The notes under the pieces are model-generated. The model was given only the letters and a program-made list of their open reading frames with translations. It was not told where the DNA came from and searched no databases. This document shows, piece after piece, positions 58,168-64,000 of a stretch of 64,000 bases of DNA. The stretch spans positions 43,520,875-43,584,874 of the forward strand of contig NC_052353.1 of NCBI RefSeq assembly GCF_009727055.1, in the 5' to 3' direction. The translations under genes were made by a program, and so were the position numbers. Source of the stretch: Benincasa hispida (Eukaryota > Streptophyta > Magnoliopsida > Cucurbitales > Cucurbitaceae). Position 1 is the first letter of the stretch, and each line of letters opens with the position of its first letter.

Positions 58168-58495
58168 TTCAATTTTACGGATATATCGATGGACATATGA
58201 CAAGATATCAATATTAATATTGACGAACATTTCTATAAATAAAATATTTTATTAAAATTATTTAAAGTAATAATTAAGTTGTTAGTAAAGATATTGTTAT
58301 TAGTGTGTATCTCCATTTTTGAGTTAATAGATTTTTTTTTTTTTTTTTTTTTTTTTATGGTTTATGGATATTTATAAAAGATATATAGGAAATATCGATT
58401 AATCTTTACTATTGATCTTGAACTTTCTAACTTACAGATATATTTTTTTACAGATTATATCAATATATCGACAAATATTTCAATCATTGGTTAGT
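58168..58495. mobile_element. putative miniature inverted-repeat element with ATATCGAT words
   Basis: The left arm 'acggatatatcgatggacat' and the right arm 'ttatatcaatatatcgacaa' with 'acagatata' are partly inverted relative to each other, enclosing AT-rich text and a T-run at 58331-58356. Target duplications were not identified. Confidence 0.4.
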
Positions 58496-59047
58496 ATTTA
58501 ATCTCACTGCAGTTTGAGCACAAGAATGTCTGTGCTCGACTTCAACCTTGAGGCGGTCATTATGTGGAACTTTTGGTATATGTATCATCGCTTCTTGGTC
58601 AACTAAAATCGAATGTCTAATAATTACAACGTTGCTTTCATGCCCTTAATTGGCAGGCATAAGTGTAAAAGCCCTTGTTTGCAATATATATTCTAGTTGG
58701 CTTGTTTTCGGGTGAGGAGTGCTGTTCTCTAGTTCTTCCTCGAATATCTTCTTTTTCTTGACCAAATATTCATTTTCGATATATAGAACTATAAATTATC
58801 ATTTTTATGTTTTGTAGATCTATATTTTTTTTTTTAAAAAAATATCAAATATGCGTTAATGACCTCTTTGACACGAACTTAAAAGTTTAAAGACTTATTA
58901 GATATAAATCGAATGTTTTGGGATCGATTAGATACTTTTTTATAAAACTCAGAAGATTTAATAAACACAAAATTCTAAAATCTAAAGGTCCTATTAAACA
59001 TTTTGGTTAATATCAAGGACTAAACCTGTAATTATTAACATTTAATT
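58496..59047. other. DNA upstream of the second organ-specific gene
   Basis: 58500-58750 is less AT-rich than its surroundings and has no open frame. No similarity to the equivalent position upstream of the first gene was seen. The rest is AT-rich. Confidence 0.4.
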
Positions 59048-59059
59048 TATATATAAATA
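59048..59059 (+). promoter_or_regulatory. TATA box of the second organ-specific gene
   Basis: TATATATAAATA lies about 68-79 bp before the ATG at 59127, consistent with a Pol II core promoter and a 5' UTR of roughly 40 bases. Confidence 0.6.
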
Positions 59060-59126
59060 GCAAGCGTTTGGAGCTCATGTATGCATAGAACGAAGGCAAG
59101 AGGCTTAGCTTAGTATTGAGAAAGAT

Positions 59127-60407
59127 ATGAAGATCAAACCAACCTTTGGAATCACTCTCATTTTGTCTCTTTTGGTATATGAATTTCTTTTTTATCACTC
59201 TATTTTTATTTCTTGTGAGTGTTTTTTTTTTTACATATAATTGTTGGTTTTTTCTGTTTGAAACCTTCATTTTCTATATATAAGAAACTTGTTTATTTTT
59301 TCAAAATAAAATTTTCTTGCTACCTAGAAAAGGGTAATAATCTCTCATCATTTTCTTTCTTTCTTTCCATGTTGGGCAATTTAGCTTGTCAGCAGCATAG
59401 AGTCGAGGTATGAACCAGGAGGGCAATGGAGAAATGTGATTGAAGATGAGACATTTCAAGTAGTAACTAAAGAAAAAGAAGATTGCCTTGAAGACAAAAA
59501 GATTGGAAATGAAGAGTCTTTTATCAAGGATATAGAACCACGACCAAGTGTCACGTTTTATCCAGATGATGCCAAAGTCAAACTTTTTACCAAAGACATT
59601 GAACCACGACCAAGTACCACGTTTTATCCCACTGATGTCAATGCCAAACTTTTTACCAAAGATATTGAACCACGACCAAGTACCACGTTTTATCCAAATG
59701 ATGTCAAAATCAATTTTTTTGCCAAAAATATTGAACCACGACCCAGTGTCACATTCTACCCTAATGACAACAAAGTCACACAATTTACCAAAGACATTGA
59801 ACCACGACCAAGTACCACATTTTATCCCGCTGATGTCAAAGCCAGACATTTTACCAAAGATATTGAACCACGACCAAGTACCACATTTTATCCCGCTGAT
59901 GTTAAAGTCGGACTTTTTACCAAAGATATTGAACCACGACCAAGTACCACATTTTATCCAGATGATGTCAAAATTAAACTTTTTGCCAAGAATATTGAAC
60001 CACGACCTGGTGTCACATTCTACCCTAATGACAACAAGGTCAAACAATTTACCAAAGATATTGAACCACGACCAAGTACTACATTTTATCCTACTAATGT
60101 CAAAGCCAAACCTTTTACCAAAGATATTGAACCACGACCAAGTGTCACGTTTTATCCCGATGATGTCAAAATCAAACTTTTTGCCAATGATATTGAACCA
60201 CGACCCAGTGTCACATTCTACCCTAATGACAACAAAGTCAAACAATTTATCAAAGACAATGAACCACGACCAAGTACCACAATTTATCTCACTGATACCA
60301 AAGCCAAACATTTTACCAAAGATATTGAAGTACAGCAAAATTTCACATCTTACCCAGATGATACCAACACAAATGGCGAAGTTGACATACAGATGGCACA
60401 AACTTAA
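59127..60407 (+). CDS. organ-specific protein (DUF2775-like) with 13 tandem repeats, two exons
   Basis: Exon 1 (59127-59174) encodes MKIKPTFGITLILSLL. A GT…AG intron (59175-59384) sits in phase 0, at the same place as in the first gene. Exon 2 (59385-60407) continues LVSSIESRYEPGGQWRNV, giving about 356 residues. A signal peptide and the EPGxxWRN block place it in the plant organ-specific (DUF2775) family. Thirteen 22-residue repeats have the consensus KDIEPRPSTTFYPxDVKAKL. The sequon position is serine instead of asparagine in all but the last unit (QNFTSYP). The tail GEVDIQMAQT matches the first gene. Units 7-9 and 10-12 repeat as trimers. Minus-strand and alternative-frame open reading of up to 393 codons arises because 66-bp repeats keep all frames open. 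Confidence 0.88.
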
Positions 60408-60620
60408 CGTCATGTCAATACTAACCAGAGGAGAAGGACGATTAGGGTAACTGGAAAATTGATGGACTCTTTTAGAATCCATTGTCTTTATGATCCAACT
60501 AATAGTGTGGTTCGTACTTTATATTTCTGTTGAATGTGGGTGTGACTTGTAAAATAAATAAATTATTTGTTAAAAGAATGATTATGAGGAAGCTGTTTGA
60601 TGAGATCATCCTTCGTCTTT
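60408..60620 (+). terminator. 3' UTR and poly(A) signal region of the second organ-specific gene
   Basis: Shares ordered blocks with the first gene's downstream region ('tatgatccaac', 'tttctgttgaatgtg', 'attatgaggaagct'). AATAAATAAATTA at about 60554-60566 is a good plant near-upstream polyadenylation signal. Confidence 0.6.
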
Positions 60621-60765
60621 ATAGTCCTTGACCTTTTGTTGATAATCATTTAGTTCTTGTATTTTCAAATTTATAACGATTTAGTCCTCAGACGTTAACA
60701 AGTAACAGTTGAATCCTTATACTTTACAATTTGTAACCAATTAATCCTTACAGTGAAAAATATTT
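60621..60765. repeat. one-armed relative of the 'ttagtcctt' miniature element
   Basis: 'tatagtccttgacctttt', 'aatcatttagttcttgta', 'aacgatttagtcctcag' repeat the left arm of the element at 37950-38340. The opposite arm is absent. Confidence 0.5.
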
Positions 60766-60889
60766 GTTCGCACGAGATTTCAAGAGAAATTTATTTCGTG
60801 GAACTTGAACTTTGTATTTCTATTAATTTTGTAGAAAGTGAGTACAATCTCTAATACACATATTTTGATGCTTTAAAAATAAACTATAA

Positions 60890-61325
60890 ACTTCTAGTTG
60901 ATCTTCTTGAACGATCGGCCTTTGGGCTTATTGATCTTCTTGAATGATCGGCCTTTGGGATTGTTGATGATCGGCTTTTGGGCTTGTTAACGAATTTTGG
61001 GCTTGTTGATCTTCTTGGGTGATCGGCCTTTGGGCTTGTTGATCTTCTTGGGTGATCGGCCTTTGGGCTTGTTGATCTTCTTGGGTGATCGGCCTTTGGG
61101 TTTGATGATATTCTTGGATGATCGACCTTTAGGCTTGTTGATCTTCTTAGAGGATTGGTCTATTGACTTGTTCATTTTCTTGGATGATCGGCCTTTGGGC
61201 TTGTTGATCTTCTTGGATGATTGGTCTTTGGGCTTGTTGATCTTCTTGGATGATCGGTCTTTGGACTTGTTGATTTTCTTGGAAGATCAGCCTTTGGGTT
61301 TGTTTATCCTCTTGGAGGATTAGTG
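60890..61325. repeat. 33-bp minisatellite, about 12 units
   Basis: The unit is close to 'cttgttgatcttcttggatg' plus 'atcggcctttggg'. Units from 61009 on are regular; those before 61000 are irregular and partly deleted. 33 is a multiple of three, so both strands stay open (LLIFLGDRPLG and KINKPKGRSPK units); neither has a start context, signal or family match, so I do not call a gene. Short blocks 'gcacgaga…gagaaa…tttcgt' flank it at 60770-60800 and 61328-61358. Confidence 0.85.
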
Positions 61326-61479
61326 TTTGCACGAGACTTCTGGAGAAACTTGTTTCGTAGGGTTGAACTTGAGTTGGTGTGATGTTGAGGTTGATTTGAT
61401 ACGATGTGGTTCGATCTCTAGTACTTGATCATCTGATTCTCTCTCGGTTGGGTGGATGCGCTTGACTTGAAGAAGGAAA

Positions 61480-61830
61480 GCACCAAACATTCTTGTAAAA
61501 GTTTTAGAAGAGTGTTTGTGTCTTCAAGGGTCTTCTGTCTTCTAGGAGTGCAGCTTCAGGAGTCTTGAGAGTCTTCTGCTTGTTGATGAATTCTCTCTAG
61601 GCTCTCTGAATGTAGAATTACTTATATCTTCAAAAGGACTTCAGTCTTCAAGCATGGTCAGAATGCTTGTATCTTCAAACAACTTCAGTCTTCAGGATGC
61701 TTGCATCTTCCAAGAACTTCAGTATGCTTGCATCTTCCAAGGACTTCAGTCTTTAGAATGCTTTTATCTTCGAAGGACTTCAGTTTTCAGACGTGATCAG
61801 CTTCAGGAGTGAAGGAGTCTTCAAACTGTA
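61480..61830. repeat. degenerate tandem repeat, roughly 35-45-bp units
   Basis: Repeats of 'cttgcatcttcc', 'aaggacttcagtcttcag' and 'aatgctt' in the same order about six times between 61610 and 61800, with looser relatives to 61500 ('gggtcttctgtcttctagg'). Non-coding on inspection. Confidence 0.7.
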
Positions 61831-62559
61831 GAGAATTCCTTATAAGGTCTCTGGAGTACAAAATTGCTGACCCCCACAAATGAGGAGAACTCCTCTATTG
61901 ATAGAGTTCTCTGTTGGAATTCATGGGCTTGGGCTTGGTCGGTCCATGGGCCTGACTAATTAGATTTGGGCATTATTTGATATTTTGGTCAAATTAAGCC
62001 TATTTATAGGCTAAATTGGACGTTTAGCCCAAATAATAATATCAAATTTCACCGAATTAATTTTATTCAATCCAACGGTTACAAAGGAAACATGTGTAAT
62101 CATCGGACTTCGTCAATTTATGTCTTCAACTTCAATTTGGGACAAATGTCAACTTCTAATTAGTCTCGAATTCAATTATTTGGAATTTCGTCCTTAATTT
62201 AGTAAATGACGTGGCAATTTACGATCGGTCCAAAATTTCTCATTCAACAAATGTCCATTTTTCGAGATTTATGCACGTATATGGGTGGATGAATCTCGAA
62301 AAATATAATTTGAAATCAAAATTTGATGCATCATCATGATCAAAATGTGAGAATTTAGCTCAAAATTTTGATTTAAAATTTTATTGGTTTAACACACTTT
62401 CGCCAAGTAAACAAAAAATGAATTTTAGTCCTTGACTTTCTTTCTTCCAAGTAAACTGTAATTTGAACTAAAGTAGAATTTATGTTCCACTTTAATTGCA
62501 AATTTAATTTAATAACCCAAATTCTAACAGTCATTTTTTTTTTTTAGATTTAGAATATA
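61831..62559. other. intergenic or element DNA, family unknown
   Basis: Moderately AT-rich, with no open frame. Contains short inverted text 'gcctatttataggc' near 61999-62012. Its position between two repeat arrays suggests it belongs to the same unidentified element. Confidence 0.35.
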
Positions 62560-63450
62560 CTCAATTCTTTATGTGAATTTGAATTAGAATTTGTGATTTT
62601 GTCTTCCTCTTTCCTTCGACTTTGATTTGGTGGATGCTTGGAGTGTACCTATATTTTGATTTGAGATAACACTTAATATTGGCTTGAATTTGGAATAGAA
62701 TTTGGGGTGAAATGATCAATTTTGGTTTGAGATAAAAATTTGGGATATGCTCAAATTTTAATGAGAGACCAATTGAGACATTTTTTTTTATCCACAATTT
62801 ATTTTTATTGAAGATAAAAACTCAAGGTTGGATAATTTGAATTTGAAATAAAATTTGGGATATGACCAAATTTCAATTTGGGATAAATTTTAGATCATTC
62901 CCACAATTTGATTTAAAAATAGGGATGAGAGAACTTAAATTTGGATGAATTTGATATAAAATTTGGAAGATGCCCAAATTTGAGATTAATCCACAATTTA
63001 ATCTTAAAGTTTGAACAATTTTTTTTCTTTAATAAAATTTAGAACATTGCTCAATTTTATTTGAAAATGAGTATAAAAACTAAAGTTGATTTAAATTTGA
63101 GATAAAATTTGGAATATAGCCAAACTTTAATTCGAAAGGAATTTTAGATTACTCTAAATTTGGACGAAGTTGAGATAAAATTTGGAAGATGCCCAAATTC
63201 AAAATTTACATCAATTTGAGGTTTCATCTTTAATTTAATTTGGCTTTGATGATAGAAGACTAATTTTGGATAGAATTTCGAATCTTGACTTGAATTTGGA
63301 ATATAATTTTAATTCTGTTCCAATTTTGACTTTGCATAAAATTTGGAGTATGCCAAATTTTGACTTGAGAAAGATTTGAATTTCAAATATAACTGTATTC
63401 AATTCAAAAATTTTGTTTGAATTTGGATTAACTCCTATCTCAATAAAAAA
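62560..63450. repeat. degenerate tandem repeat rich in 'aatttgggata' words
   Basis: Phrases 'gaatttgagataaaatttgg', 'aatatgcccaaattt' and 'gggataaa' recur at irregular 40-100-bp spacing across about 0.9 kb (for example near 62700, 62750, 62850, 62950, 63090, 63170 and 63340). Unit boundaries are blurred by divergence. No coding signal. Confidence 0.65.
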
Positions 63451-64000
63451 AACTTGGAATATACTTCACAATTCTCAACTTTAAATTTATTTAGCCAATT
63501 GGCCTTGAGGCTAAATAATTCTGGACTTGGCTTTTACTTTTGCCTGCAATGATCCCACTTCTTTCTCTCTCTCTTTTTTTTTTTTTTTTTTTTTTTTTAT
63601 TTTTTTTATGTTTGAAAGTGGAAATCACAATCGTTGGTATTAAGCATTGCTGTGAATGACTTTTGTTGCTGCCATAACTTTGTCATCAGTTCTTTGGTTG
63701 TCGATTTTTTTTTTTTTTTTTTGAGTTTTGCATTTTCTGTAACTTTTGAAACCGCCTCAGTGCATTGGTCGACTTTACCACCTACCATCGCACACTGTCG
63801 TCCGTCGAGAAGTGCCCATCGACGTGATTGAGTCGCTTCTCCTTTTTTTTTTGTTTGAAATGCTAGAATAATGTGTGAGAGATGGAGAGAATAGAAAGGG
63901 AGAGATAGAGAGAAGAAGGTGAAGGACAGAGAAAGAAAATGGGGAGGGGGGTGGCGACGGCAAGGTGCAAGAGAGATTTAGGGTTTTTTTTTTCATTTTT
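63451..64000. other. intergenic DNA with T-runs and a purine-rich end
   Basis: T-runs at 63567-63607 and 63705-63722. 63870-63990 is purine-rich ('gggagagatagagagaag'), which creates a proline- and serine-rich minus-strand frame I reject. A less AT-rich patch at 63745-63835 has no recognisable domain. A gene may begin beyond the window edge; nothing here shows it. Confidence 0.4.

Noticed and set aside
59301..60482. 393-codon minus-strand open frame and 300-codon alternative plus frame over the second gene
   Set aside because: The 66-bp repeat unit is a multiple of three, so a unit open in any frame stays open. The real frame has a signal exon, consensus splice sites, the family N-terminal block and a conserved tail.
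60987..61332. LLIFLGDRPLG and KINKPKGRSPK repeat peptides
   Set aside because: A 33-bp non-coding minisatellite keeps frames open on both strands; no promoter, signal or tail accompanies them.
63606..63996. Lysine-rich and proline-rich minus-strand frames at the right edge
   Set aside because: They are products of a T-run and a purine-rich tract; no splice or start context seen inside the window.
1..64000. A novel multi-gene system hidden in the window
   Set aside because: Apart from the DUF2775-like pair, every credible coding stretch belongs to retrotransposon gag-pol, so I cannot support a new gene cluster here.

Overview
This is repeat-rich, AT-rich nuclear DNA from a flowering plant. 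The dispersed hairpin repeats built on CTATCA(A/G)TGATAG, the Ty1/copia LTR types and the organ-specific-protein genes look to me like a cucurbit (Cucumis/Benincasa/Citrullus group), but that is inference from recognition, not a search. I see no tRNA, no intact rRNA gene, no CRISPR array and no bacterial-type operon.

Left half (about 1.5-33.8 kb): a nest of LTR retrotransposons. A Ty1/copia element on the minus strand (copia-2, about 1977-31687) was hit in its 3' LTR by a second minus-strand Ty1/copia element (copia-1, 3673-22361, 5-bp target duplication ATAGG). Copia-1 was then hit in its 5' leader by a plus-strand Ty3/gypsy chromovirus-like element (10068-20477, perfect 5-bp target duplication CTAAC). 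Copia-2 also carries a solo LTR in its pol region (23419-25374, imperfect target duplication CGTTC/CATTC). All polyproteins are broken. Many breaks have the form expected from deamination of methylated cytosine. A 5S-rRNA-like, Cassandra-type fragment lies at the left edge, and a related segment lies beyond the right edge of the nest.

Right half (about 33.8-64 kb): AT-rich intergenic DNA with two convincing protein-coding genes, both on the plus strand, at 41175-42763 and 59127-60407. Each has a short first exon encoding most of a signal peptide, one phase-0 intron, and a second exon that is almost entirely tandem 22-23-residue repeats of the form (V/I)EPRPxx(S/T)FYP. This fits the plant organ-specific protein family (DUF2775). 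The two genes share intron position, C-terminal tail and 3'-UTR blocks, so they are a tandem duplicate pair. Their repeats differ in one striking way: the first gene has an N-x-S glycosylation sequon in nearly every repeat, while the second has replaced it in all but the last.

Around the two genes are hAT-like miniature elements (two with 8-bp target duplications), solo-LTR remnants (one carrying an 810-bp hAT-like insertion), an isolated copia 3' end, and several unrelated tandem-repeat arrays (105-bp, 33-bp and degenerate types). The genes are probably secreted or cell-wall proteins; everything else is transposon debris or non-coding repeat. Boundaries marked approximate were judged by eye from pairwise resemblance within the window.
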